NCBI GenBank assembly: GCA_943788145.1
Contig: CALSPD010000011.1
Location: forward strand, 1-43,025
DNA length: 43,025 nucleotides
Direction of reading: 5' to 3'
From: an uncultured Flavobacteriales bacterium
GTDB lineage: Bacteria > Bacteroidota > Bacteroidia > Flavobacteriales_G > Salibacteraceae
Shown here: piece by piece, positions 17,825-27,886 of the stretch
How the letters are laid out: every line of letters starts with the position of its first letter
Position numbering within the stretch: the stretch's first letter is position 1
Notes under the pieces: model-generated
Databases searched by the model: none
What the model saw: only the letters and a program-made list of their open reading frames with translations
Told to the model about the DNA's origin: nothing
Made by a program: the position numbers and the translations under genes

Positions 17825-20800
17825 TTAAGCAGTTGGTTCTGCCGCAGTTTGCATTGAATTTCTAACCTTAGTTTGGTACCAAACATTTGGTTTTACGCCT
17901 ACTTCTTCTAATAAATGATATGCTCTATCATTCATAGCATCTGTACGCACTTTCGAACTCTTATCGTTGATGTCTCCAAATGTGATTGCGTTAGTGGGGC
18001 AAGCAGCAGAGCATGCTGTCTGAATTGCACCATCTCGCAATGGTTCACTCGCCTTCTTGGCTGCTAATTTGCCTGCCTGAACTCGTTGTACACACAAACT
18101 ACACTTCTCCATTACTCCCCTTGAACGTACAACTACGTCTGGGTTAAGCACCATTCTAGAAAGGTCATCTTGAGCAGGATTCAAGTTGGTAAACTTGCTA
18201 TCTGCGACATAGTTAAACCAATTAAAGCGTCTTACTTTATAAGGGCAGTTATTCGCGCAATATCTCGTGCCAATACAACGGTTATAAGTCATTTGATTAA
18301 ACCCTTCATCGCTGTGAGTTGTGGCCGCTACCGGACAAACCGTTTCGCAAGGAGCATGATTGCAGTGCTGACACATTAACGGCATGAAACCAACTTCAGG
18401 ATACTCTGAAGGAACTTCCATAGCCTTGTAATCTCTTATCTTGATTTATATCTCCATGAACTTCTGGATCAGCATCACTGCTGTAATATCGATCAATTCG
18501 AATCCAACTCATGGTTCGCATGCGATTCACTTCATCTTTCCCAACAATTGGAACATTGTTCTCAGAATGACAAGCGGTGACGCAAGCTGCGCAACCAATG
18601 CACGTATTTAAATCGATAGAAAGTCCCCAACGGTGACCTAAATCAATGGCATGTTCATTCCACAGATCTAAATTATCAACTGTTTGCTGATCTCCATAGG
18701 AATCTGCAACCTAGTCACAACTGGATTCCAAACCTCTTTTCCTCCATCTTTAAAAGTTGTCCAAGATTCGTTTCATTCAGGATCTTACGCCCCATTAATG
18801 TATGTCGAGCTTTGTGTGGAAGCGATATTGTACTCCGCATTTCCAGTTTGCTCGTAAGTACACTGGTGAATGATACTGAACAAATCCATTGGCTATGGGC
18901 AACACACTAAATGCATTTTCTCCGATTAAGCGATCCGTACCCTCTTCGGTCACAGTAGCCTTTCCATATCCAAGTGCAACACCAATCGTGTCCTTCTCTT
19001 TTGGCCTGGTAAAGCCACCACTGGCAATTCCAAGGACAAGTCGCCTACATTAACGCGTATTGTTCCAGCCTTTTCTTGCTCACCTGTTTTTGTGTTTAAT
19101 TCCTCCAGCCTCCATGTCCTTTGGATTCATGGTTGCATAGTGATCCCAAACAACTTTTGAAACCGGATCTGGAACTTCCTGAAGCCAAGGATTATTGGCG
19201 TAATTACCTATACCTATTGCAGTCTTCGTATAAAAATCTACTTCCCATCCATCTGACGGAGCTGCAATTGAAGTAGCTGCCGTAGCGACAACTTCGTAAT
19301 TAAATTCAGCTCGGTATTTCCTCGACAACCACGGCATCCACCGCCATCAGTAGCATTCCAATATACCTACGCCATCTTGAATATATTTATTCCACTTGCT
19401 TGCAAATATCACCGATGGATCTTCGTTCCGCTGTAACTGGGAGAATTCCATTTTGATCTTCAGGTAATCATAGTATGATTCTGATCGGTTCCCATCCAAC
19501 CTAACATGCAATCTTGCCACTGTCGCGTCGGGTATATATCGGTCTGGATCGCTGGTTGAGTGAAAGCTGACTTGTCATCCACCTGTCGGATTAGCGTCGT
19601 TCCAATTCTCCATGAAGTAGTGACCAGTAGCGCACACTACATTGCCACTTGAGGCAGTTGTCTGCTTATCAGCTTTCGCAGCAAAAGCTATTCTCGTATT
19701 TCGCTTTTGCCAGTGCCTCCGTACAAACCCCCATGAACCCTTGGCTAGGTTGAATAAGCTGGATCGGCTTCTATCAATAAATAGAGCAGTGCGTCACATC
19801 GCCACCTGCGTTCATTTCAGCAACCAATTGTGCTACTGCTTCATCAGCGTCACTACCCTTTCTTCGATTAACTCCGTTGGCATGATCCAAGCTAATTGTT
19901 GACCCATAGTTGCCCAGTACATTTCGATTGATGCCGTTGGCTACGCACCTGAATGCTAGGGTCGTTCGATCCACATACAACGATCGAATGTGCCTCGATT
20001 ATTGGCCCACAATGACTTTTCGCTGCCTCTGCTCACTTTAGCATGCTATCCCATTGTCATCAGCATTGCGCAGACGCAGGAGAGCCAACTGCGGCCTTAC
20101 CCGCCATCTGATGCAACAGCATTGTGAAGCATAAGAACCGTTGCGCCTTGCTCTGACGGGCGAATAGCTCCACGAACATCAGCACACGATCCCGTATTGG
20201 TCACAAGTTGTTTCAAACTGATAATGTCGACTCATTCCTGAATCCTGGGTTTCGCATGATACCATATCCCTTGGCATAAGCGCATTGGGTTCACCCAGTT
20301 TACTAGGAAATCGGCACCTATACCTAACGATACGCTTTGCGATTTCTCAAATGAATACTTTGGTACAATTGACTTTCCAAATGTTCTTTCTATTCGCCTC
20401 AATAATTCCTGATGCAGACACTGCGCATCATACATTACGTGATTCTCACATCAACCGCCCCTCCTTCTCCTAACCAAACTGCCTCCTCTCCAATTCAGCG
20501 ATTAGAGCGATTGAAGACGGGCTAATCATAGTTGAGGATAAGTATGCGCACTTTGCCTCCTTTTGCCTTAACTCGTTCAGCCGCTAGTAAGGAACTTACA
20601 GCTCCATCGACCGCTGCCCAGTCAGAGGCTTCAACTCCGTCCAATCTTTGGACCTTGCAGTACCGCTTTGTATTGTCATAAGGAGATAGCACCGAGGAGT
20701 TAACACGCGAGCACTTACTCCTCCACGGGTCAGTGTAGCTTTCGAAAGTTATGTTCCCTTCGATGTGAATTGGCCGTCCTTCTCGTGGTTTTAACACGAT

Positions 20801-21132
20801 TACGCTGGCGTAATCATAGCCATCGAAATACGTCGATGCGTAGTAATAGTTTGCGATTCCTGGCATCACCTCGTTCGGCTTTACCACGTAGGGAAGGCTC
20901 TTAATCAACCGGCGCTTCACATGCCGCTAGGGTAGCCGCCGTGATCCCGAAACCCATGAATTTCAGAAAAGTCTCTCCGACTCGTATTCGTAGCGTCTCA
21001 AGTCTTTTTTACCCAAAAACTGCTCGATGGGCAATTCTTCGGCAAACTCCTTCTCCGCGCTGCTTTAACAAAGCTCGGGACTCTTTAGTCAAGCTCCTCT
21101 GTTCCTCTCCAGTATATTTTGTTATTGCTCAT
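17825..21132 (-). CDS. actB: Alternative complex III subunit ActB (molybdopterin-like plus 4x Fe-S domain), frame-broken
   Basis: ActB is the large extracytoplasmic subunit: an N-terminal half related to molybdopterin oxidoreductases but without the cofactor, and a C-terminal ferredoxin-like half carrying Fe-S clusters. I place the start at ATG 21132 ([14 protein letters not shown]) and the stop at 17825. An intact 198-codon stretch at 17825-18421 shows cluster cysteines in [31 protein letters not shown] and [10 protein letters not shown]. Upstream the protein jumps frames many times: the N-terminal [13 protein letters not shown], a Tat-like FLKFMGFGI...ACEAP segment, [20 protein letters not shown] (20522-20920), [20 protein letters not shown] (19774-19980). 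At 18430 two bases appear lost in [10 protein letters not shown]. The span is about 1,100 codons, near family size. I read the breaks as sequence errors. Confidence 0.85.
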
Positions 21133-21152
21133 AGGTACTTCAATCACTTCAA

Positions 21153-22486
21153 TTAATAGTGACACTTAACGCACTCTCAAGGCCACCGATATGCTCAACC
21201 TTGAACGACTCGAGGCCTTCTTCTTTATGCTTCTCCACTAGGTCATCGTGTATGCGCTCGTAATAGCCATTGCCCTCCATTGTCACATCTGTTTCTCGGT
21301 GACAATCGATACACCACCCCATCGTCAGGTCAGCAGTACTGGTACACCTCGTCCATTTCTTCGATTGCGACCGTGACATGTCTGACATTCTTGTTTCCCA
21401 ACAACCACGTGCTGGCTGTGGTTGAAAGTACACGAAGTCCTGCAGGTTATGTATGCGGACCCACTCTATCGGCTTCGTGCTCATACCCTTCGATGTACAT
21501 ATCTGCCTTTGTCTGCATCCCATCCAATTGCCTCGTAAATCTTAGCAATCTCTTTCGTGCCAGTTTGCTTTGCCTTCTGGAACCCCCATGTGGCAGTTCA
21601 TGCATATGTTGAGCTGATGGTATTCCCAGCTGCCTTTCCCTTTTCTGCAACTGAGTTGTGGCAGTAAACACAGTTGATTCCGTTTTGACCTGCGTGCACC
21701 TTGTGTGAGAACCAGATTGGCTGCTGTCGGCTGATATGACTTGATTTACTCCAATACGGCATTCAGCGCAATCCCAGCCTAAGACCGGCGATATAAGCTC
21801 CAGCCTAGGAGTATTATCAGCAACCACGCGTTACTGACCTTGTATCTTCGTTTGAAGTAATCTGCAAGGGCACCGAGGAAGTCAATCTCAGACGTCTTGA
21901 TCAGTCTTAACAGCTTCTCCGTCGTTTTGACGGTTCATATTCTCTATAGTTCTTGGAGACTCCCCATAGCACTCGAAACACCACAAAGAAGATGATCGCA
22001 ACAACGCACCAACCACATTGTTGGGTCGCCTTCAGTTTCTTCGCTCGCATCAGCCCCACCAGTTGATGCGGCAGATACTTCCGCCACCGGCTGGCGCGTA
22101 ACTGTCGGCGTAATCCAGAACGGCATGAATTTCCTCCGCGTCATTTAACGGCATTGCCGTCATTGCACTCTGCCATTGTAATCGAGCATAAAAGCTCCTT
22201 GGCGTAGGAGTCGCCTGCAGTTTTCATATAATCAGCGGAGAGTTTTGCACCCATGCTACTATCAGCCTCGTCGCCTCCAGTTCGCTCTCAGCCCAATTTA
22301 GCCCGGGCTCCCTGAAGTGCCGGACCAACCACCTTTTTATCTGGCTTGTGGCATGAAGAGCAGTTGGCCTTGAAATAGCGCCTCGCCGTCATGCTGGGCG
22401 CTCACAGGCGATGACATTAGGAGCACTGTCAAGATTGCCGTTGAGAACAGCATCTTAGTTGTTAGGCTCACCCACGTATTTCGCAT
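21153..22486 (-). CDS. actA: Alternative complex III subunit ActA (multiheme cytochrome c), frame-broken
   Basis: ActA is the multiheme cytochrome of alternative complex III. From ATG 22486 a signal peptide is seen (MLFSTAILTVLLMSSPVSAQ), then ALF-KANCSSCHKPDKKVVGP across a one-base insertion near 22374. Six CxxCH motifs appear over the different frames: CSSCH (22348-22362), CVYCH (21658-21672), CMNCH (21590-21604), CQTCH (21373-21387), CIDCH (21299-21313) and CVKCH followed by Y-stop (21159-21173, stop at 21153). Between the first and second lies a membrane-anchor-like part (IIFFVVFRVLWGVS). The span of about 445 codons is normal for the longer Bacteroidota ActA with an N-terminal monoheme module. 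Numerous single-base insertions break the frame; probably consensus error. It is the first gene of the operon. Confidence 0.85.
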
Positions 22487-22533
22487 AAATTCTTTCAGTT
22501 TTCGTTGTAAATAGGGTGGTCAGAAAGCGGTGG

Positions 22534-22569
22534 CAAATTTATAAGAAACGGGATATGACTCTTAACAAA
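22534..22569 (-). promoter_or_regulatory. Candidate promoter of the act-cox operon
   Basis: On the minus strand TAAATTTG (22534-22541) matches the Bacteroidota -7 consensus TAnnTTTG exactly. The nearest TTTG (22566-22569) is 24 bases further upstream, slightly more than the usual 19-23 spacing. The -7 element lies 47 bases before the actA start codon. The rest of 22487-22706, the divergent region to the SPOR gene, is A+T rich and shows no other clear motif. Confidence 0.4.
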
Positions 22570-22706
22570 TCTTAAAAAATGCTGCTAGGGAGTTTAATTT
22601 AAAAGGGTTCTAAATAAGGATTGTAAGCCGCTGTATTTCATCTGATTACGATGTAAACCAGTTTTACCCTAAACCATAAAATTCTGAGTGCTAGTAGATT
22701 CGCACA

Positions 22707-23183
22707 ATGCCAACAAGACTTTTACTCCTTTCTCAATTTCTACTCGCTTCCTTCACGATTTGCGCACAGGAGATAGACCCAGTTGCGAATCAAACAGAAT
22801 CGGCGCCTGACTTGCAGCTAGTTACACCGAGTTACATCGATTCCACCACTTCTACATTAATTGTGAGTGAAGAGGTATCTCAATATTTGATATTAATGGA
22901 TTCTGTAGACAAGGTGTCGCAGAATATTGAGGGATTTCGGATACAATTATTCTCAAATTCAGGCCCGGGAGCAAGAGAAAAATCCTATGAGGCCCAGACT
23001 GATTTCTTAAAGCTGTATCCAAGATACCCATCGTATGCACTATGGAATTCCCCAAATTGGGTTCTCCGAGTTGGAAATTTTAGATCTAGGCTTGAAGCGG
23101 TTAGTTTTCGTGACGAAATCAAAGACTCCTACCCAGCCTCATTTGTGATCAGAGACAACATCGCGAGTCCTTTCAAGAAGTAG
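22707..23183 (+). CDS. SPOR-domain exported protein
   Basis: A 158-residue protein with a signal peptide (MPTRLLLLSQFLLASFTICAQ). After a short Ser/Thr-rich linker, residues about 75-155 form a SPOR domain: VSQNIEGFRIQLFSNSGPGA, ...YPSYALWNSPNWVLRVGNFRSRLEA... and a final strand ASFVIRDNI. SPOR domains bind denuded peptidoglycan glycans, often at division sites, so a periplasmic, cell-wall-associated role is likely. The gene is divergent from the act operon and convergent with infB, with only 9 bases between stop codons. It stands alone and its start gives a complete signal sequence. Confidence 0.85.
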   Translation: MPTRLLLLSQFLLASFTICAQEIDPVANQTESAPDLQLVTPSYIDSTTSTLIVSEEVSQYLILMDSVDKVSQNIEGFRIQLFSNSGPGAREKSYEAQTDFLKLYPRYPSYALWNSPNWVLRVGNFRSRLEAVSFRDEIKDSYPASFVIRDNIASPFKK

Positions 23184-23192
23184 CTTCTCTTA

Positions 23193-26054
23193 CTAGAGTG
23201 TACGAGCCACTTCCACTTCTTCGTATCCTTCGATGATGTCACCGTCATTTGATGTCGTTGTAGCCGTCATCGATGTCAAGGCCGCACTCAAATCCGTGCT
23301 TTCACCTCTTTCACGTCATCCTTGAATCGCTTAAGCGATCCTAACGAGCCAGCCTGCATATACTACATTACCGTCTCGAATTATGCGCACCTTGGTATTT
23401 CTGGTTACGGTTCCATCCAGATACGTAGCATCCTGCGATCGTTCCGACCTTACTGATTCTAAAGGTTTCCCGAACTCTCGATGTTGCATACAACTTGCTC
23501 CTCGATTTTCGGCTTAAGCATGCCTTCCATGGCGGACTTCATGTCGTTGAGAGCATCGTAGATGATCGAGTACAGTCTGAATCTCAACTCCTTCGGTCTC
23601 CGCTCGTCTTACGCGCCTGAGCAGATGGTCGAACTTGGAAACCGATAATTATCGCCTCCGAGGCGGTGGCCAATAGCACATCTGACTCTGATATCTGACC
23701 AACCGATTTGTGAATCACGTTGATCGCAATGTTATCGGTTGTAAGCTTCAGTCATGGAGTCTGCCAAGCGCCTCCACTGAACCATCCACATCACCCTTTC
23801 ACGATGACGTTCACTTCTTGGTAATCACCTAATCTGGATGATGTCTCCAATATCTTCAAGCGTTCTTCTTCGTTGAGTTCGGATACTTTGCTCGCGTTGC
23901 AATTGCTGACGCTTGAACGCCACGTTCTTCACCTCTCGCTCGTCTTCCATCACAAGAAAGGAATCTCCAGCGCTCGGCGCGCCATTCAATCCAAGAATAC
24001 TCACTGGATGAGATGGCCCTGCTTCTTCAACTGGAACGCCTCTTTCATTAAACATTGCTTTGACACGACCATAGTTACTTCCGGCTAGAATCATATCTCC
24101 TACCCGCATTGTTCCTGTTTGCACCAAGAGGGTTGAAGTATATCCACGCCCTTTATCAAGGCTCGCCTCTATAATAGTTCCTCGAGCATTACGATTCGGG
24201 TTTGCCTTAAGTCCAAGCAACTCAGACTCGAGCAGCACCTTCTCTAGCAATTCGTCAATGTTTAGTCCATTTTTAGCACTAACCTCTTGACACTGAAACT
24301 TACCACCCCAATCCTCAACTAGGATATTCATATTGGCAAGTTGTTCCTTTATCTTTTCAGGATTCGCTCCATCGCGATCCATCTTATTAAACGCAAAGAC
24401 CATTGGCACTCCAGCAGCTTGGGCGTGATTTATTGCCTCCACTGTTTGTGGCATCACCGCATCGTCCGCTGCGATCACAATAATTGCAATATCTGTCACT
24501 TGAGCACCTCTCGCACGCATGGCGGTAAACGCCTCGTGACCTGGCGTATCAAGGAAAGTAATAACCTTACCACCTTCTAACTGAACACTGTAGGCGCCAA
24601 TATGCTGGGTTATTCCTCCAGCTTCACCAGCGATTACGTTTTCACGTCGAACATGGTCCAATAAAGAGGTTTTACCGTGGTCAACATGGCCCATGACGGT
24701 TACAATAGGTGCACGTTCTAAAAGATCTTCATCGTCATCCACTTCTTCTTGGAGTACTTTCTTCGATGTCCGCACCAACAAATTCAACGGTGAATCCAAA
24801 TTCCTCAGCTAATAGCGTCAATGTTTCTTGATCCAATCTCTGATTGATGGAGACCATCATACCAAGCGTCATACACATTGAAATAACCTCTGTAGCAGAG
24901 ATTTCCATCATAGTCGCCAGCTCACTTACTGTTACAAATTCGGTGAGTTTTAGCACTTTCTGCTCTTCCTGCTGCTGCTCAACCTCACGCTGCATTTTTT
25001 CACTTACAGCATCTCTTCTTTCCTTTCGGTATTTCGATCGAGTCGACTTTCCTTTATTCTTTAAGGCTGCGAGAGTTTCACGTACTTGATTCTGAACTTG
25101 CTCTTCTGTAAGCTCAGCCTTAGGAGTGGCAGCCTTCGTTGGCTTTCTACCTTTTGAGTATCGATCATTTGACTGACCTCCTGGCCTTCCTTGACTCGGG
25201 CTCTGTCCTGGTACTACTTGAGTGATTCTCTTTCTCTTACTTCGCTTGGACTTATCGTCATTATCGCTAGCTGTCTTCTTAGTTGGCCGTGACGATGGAG
25301 GCAGAACAATCTTCCCGACAAACTTCGGTCCGTCTAGTTTATCTGCTTTCGCTTTTAAAAACTCGATTTCAACCGGTTTCTCCGGTCCTTTGCGGGTTCA
25401 GCTTCCTTAGCAGGTTCAGTGACAACCTCTTTTTCGGCAGTTTTTCCTTCAACTTCTTTCTCAACTTTCGGCTTTGGAGCTGGCTCCGCTTGCTTGGTTG
25501 ATTTTTTTTGATGGTCGATTCGATTTAATCGAATCCAAATCGATTTTCCCTACTACAGTTGGCCCACTTCCTGAAGGTTTTTCTTCTTCTTGGTTTTCAA
25601 CTGCAACTGGCTCAATAATTGGCTTAGCCGCTTCAACAGTAATTTTTGGGGGCTCTACAACCGCTTTCTTAGGTTCAACTTTAGGTTCAAGCTTTGGCTC
25701 CTCTTTTACCGGTGTCGATTTAACAACTGGTTCCGGTTCAGTGTAGCCACCTACATTTTTTATCAAAACCTCCTCTTGATCATCCACGGACGATGTACGG
25801 TCCTTGGTTTGTTGATCGAGGGTAATTGTCTCTCTAACCACTTTGGTATGAGACAATGCTTCCGACTTTTGCTTTTTCGCTCGATCCGGTGCATATTCAT
25901 CCACCAACAACTGATAAGCTTTCGCCTCAATTTTAGTGTTCGGTCTTCCCTCGATTTTAATTCCCTTTGTAGCAAGGAAATCAACAACTGTAGAGAGGCC
26001 TACATTAAATTCGTTGGCGGCTTTACTAAGCCTTATTGGTCCGGTTTCTGACAT
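23193..26054 (-). CDS. infB: Translation initiation factor IF-2, frame-broken
   Basis: IF-2 is the GTPase that places initiator tRNA on the ribosome. The start [19 protein letters not shown] (26054) begins the N-terminal IF2_N domain, followed by a long Lys/Glu/Pro-rich linker, a second IF2_N domain ([20 protein letters not shown], 24735-24995), and the G domain 23825-24799 with G1 [10 protein letters not shown]3 DTPGHEAF, G4 NKMD and G5 SAKNG. The C-terminus resumes in other frames and ends EEVEVARTL at stop 23193. Frame breaks lie near 25502-25509 (a run of eight T, one more than the lysine codons require), 25385, 24770-24790 and many between 23195 and 23830. The span of about 953 codons is normal for Bacteroidota. 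Last gene of rimP-nusA-infB; essential, hence error rather than decay. Confidence 0.9.
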
Positions 26055-26097
26055 AAACTAATTTGCGAATCTCGTTAAAATAATATTCTATGACGGT

Positions 26098-27334
26098 TTA
26101 TTCGAATTCTGACTTAAGAATTTCGAGAATTTCGAGAATGGTTTCTTCTTCCAAATCCGTTCTCTTCAACAAATCTGCAGCTCCTATTTCAATGACACTT
26201 TTCGCTGTATCACATCCTATAGCTTTTAATTCATCAATAATCCAATGATCTATTTCATCGGCAAACTCTTCGAGGCTCACATCTTCGTAATCATCTTCAG
26301 ACTCACGATAAACGTCTATTTCGTAACCTGTTAACTTGCCCGCTAACTTAATATTATGGCCTCCTTTACCAATAGCTAAGCTCACTTGATCGGGCTTAAG
26401 ATAAACTCGAGCGTGTGTTCCATCATCATTGATTTTGATGGTGGTAATCTTAGCTGGACTAAGCGCTCTTTGAATGTACAGCGTTGCATTAGCCGTATAA
26501 TTGATAACATCAATATTCTCATTCCTAAGCTCTCGCACGATTCCATGAATTCTAGATCCTTTCATTCCAACGCAAGCGCCAACTGGGTCAACTCGATCAT
26601 CGTAAGACTCGACCGCAACTTTCGCTCGTTCTCCTGGCTCACGAACAATTTTTTAATGGTAATTAAACCATCAAATATTTCAGGTACTTCCATCTCAAAC
26701 AGCCGTTCCAAGGAACGCTGGCGAAGTACGTGACAAGTATGATCACTGGACTCGCATTCTTCATATCCACCTTGCTCACCACGGCGCGCACCGTATCTCC
26801 CTTCTTGAAGTAGTCCGTCGGGATTTGCTCCATCTTAGGTAGCACCAATTCATTGCCTTCGTCATCCAAAACCAGAGATCTCTCGCTTCCATATCTGATA
26901 CACCTCACCGGTGATAATGTCACCAACGCGATCCTTGTACTTCTTATAAATGCTGTCTTTCTCCAGCTCTTGGATCTTGCCCACCAGGTTTTGACGCATG
27001 CTCAAAATGGCTCTTCTCCCGAAATTTTCAATTTTCAGCTCCTCTGAAGCCTCTTCTCCAAGTTCAAAATCTGGCTCAATCTTAATGGCCTGACTATACT
27101 CAATTTCAGTGAGCGGATCTTCAACTTCCCCGTCAGAAACAATGGTTCGATTTCTCCAAATCTCAAGGTCACCTTTATCTGGATTGATAATGATGTCAAA
27201 GTTTGAATCGTCTTCAAATTCTTTCAATATCATACCTCTGATCACATCTTCAAGGATGTGCATCATTGTTACTCTATCTATGTTTTTAAATCTTTAAAGT
27301 CTTGAAATGACTCAATTAACTCGTCTGCATTCAT
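26098..27334 (-). CDS. nusA: Transcription termination/antitermination factor NusA, frame-broken
   Basis: NusA binds RNA polymerase and modulates pausing, termination and antitermination. I take the start at ATG 27334 (MNADELIESFQDFKDLK), then after a lost A the frame continues DRVTMMHILEDVIRG and DDSNFDIIINPDKGDLEIW (27266 downward), the S1 domain (GDIITGEVYQIW ... PKMEQIPTDYFKKGD), and the KH domains with MKGSRIHGIVRELRNENIDV and PDQVSLAIGKGGHNIKLA, ending at 26098. Single-base errors are visible near 27280, 26890, 26700-26735 and 26648 (six T where seven are needed for IKKIVRE). The span of 412 codons is full length. It lies 14 bases after rimP and 43 before infB. Confidence 0.92.
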
Positions 27335-27348
27335 GGTTGAAACAGTTA

Positions 27349-27795
27349 TTACTTAAATGATACTCTTACTTTAGTTTCCCTTATTTGATCCATTGCGATC
27401 GAAACTTCTCGCTCTGGCAATTTTTTCTTTTTCGATGCTGGAAGTTTTAGCTTAACCCCATCTTCCGACTCCATTAATACTCCGATTAACTCTGAACCGT
27501 CCTCTAAACTTACACTCACTTCTCTACCTATGTTCTTACGATATTGGCGTTCGTGTTTGAGCGGCAGCCCAACTCCTGCAGACAGAACTTGCAGTTCAAA
27601 ATCTTCGATTTCTCGATCCAAGTTTCCTTCAATCTGACGACTAACCGCAACACAATCAGCGATATTCACCCCGAAGTCTCCGTCAATTTCAACATGGATC
27701 TTATTCCCCGGATGAACTTTAATTTCAACCACAAAAATGGGCCCATCGCTCAATTTCTCGGCTACTAATTCTGCTATTCTATCTTCTGTAATCAT
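27349..27795 (-). CDS. rimP: Ribosome maturation factor RimP
   Basis: RimP assists maturation of the 30S subunit. The protein has 148 residues from ATG 27795 (an in-frame TTG precedes it). The N-terminal half contains GPIFVVEIKVHPGNKIHVEIDGDFGVNIADCVAVSRQIE in family order, and the conserved turn is seen as EDFELQVLSAGVGLPL, replacing the usual EVSSPG with LSAGVG as in many Bacteroidota. The C-terminal SH3-like domain follows (GREVSVSLEDGSELIGVLM) and ends in the Lys-rich KLPASKKKKLPE segment. It is the first gene of rimP-nusA-infB; a terminator-like hairpin lies 13 bases upstream of the start codon. The reading frame is intact. Confidence 0.93.
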   Translation of the reverse strand: MITEDRIAELVAEKLSDGPIFVVEIKVHPGNKIHVEIDGDFGVNIADCVAVSRQIEGNLDREIEDFELQVLSAGVGLPLKHERQYRKNIGREVSVSLEDGSELIGVLMESEDGVKLKLPASKKKKLPEREVSIAMDQIRETKVRVSFK

Positions 27796-27807
27796 CAAAA
27801 AACTTAC

Positions 27808-27833
27808 AAAAAAAAGAGGGGATAACTCCCCTC
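27808..27833 (-). terminator. Intrinsic terminator-like hairpin before rimP (terminator of the MORN gene or leader attenuator)
   Basis: Arms GAGGGGA (27816-27822) and TCCCCTC (27827-27833) form a 7-bp stem with a 4-base loop; read on the minus strand it is followed by eight T (27808-27815). It is 54 bases past the MORN gene stop and 13 bases before the rimP ATG. It can end transcription of the MORN gene, but because a good -7 element lies upstream of it at 27855-27862 it may also sit in the rimP leader. Confidence 0.8.
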
Positions 27834-27854
27834 ACTCCTTCTTGTATTACGCTG

Positions 27855-27862
27855 CAAATATA
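27855..27862 (-). promoter_or_regulatory. Candidate -7 element of the rimP-nusA-infB promoter
   Basis: On the minus strand TATATTTG matches TAnnTTTG exactly and lies between the MORN gene stop (27887) and the hairpin at 27808-27833. No TTTG -33 box is seen at the proper distance. If used, the transcript would start near 27848 and carry the hairpin in its 5' leader. Confidence 0.4.
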
Positions 27863-27886
27863 TAGCACATTTCTGTGTTATGCTTA

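Noticed and set aside
18421..22144. Many short open frames on both strands between the ActB and ActA fragments as small novel genes
   Set aside because: Minus-strand pieces read as ActB or ActA continuing in shifted frames; plus-strand ones have no start signals and are antisense shadows of these.
18421..22486. actB and actA as true pseudogenes, i.e. decay of alternative complex III
   Set aside because: The same type of single-base lesion hits infB and nusA, which cannot be lost, and all heme and Fe-S motifs are still present across frames; actC to coxA are intact. Local sequence error explains all of it.
23171..23195. Inverted repeat AGAAG-TAG-CTTCT between the SPOR gene and infB as a bidirectional terminator
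   Set aside because: The stem is only 5 bp, overlaps the SPOR stop codon and has no T run.
25501..25510. Programmed frameshift at the run of eight T (A8 on the coding strand) in infB
   Set aside because: IF-2 has no known programmed slippage here, the run is one base longer than the lysine codons require, and several other breaks in the same gene are not at slippery sites.
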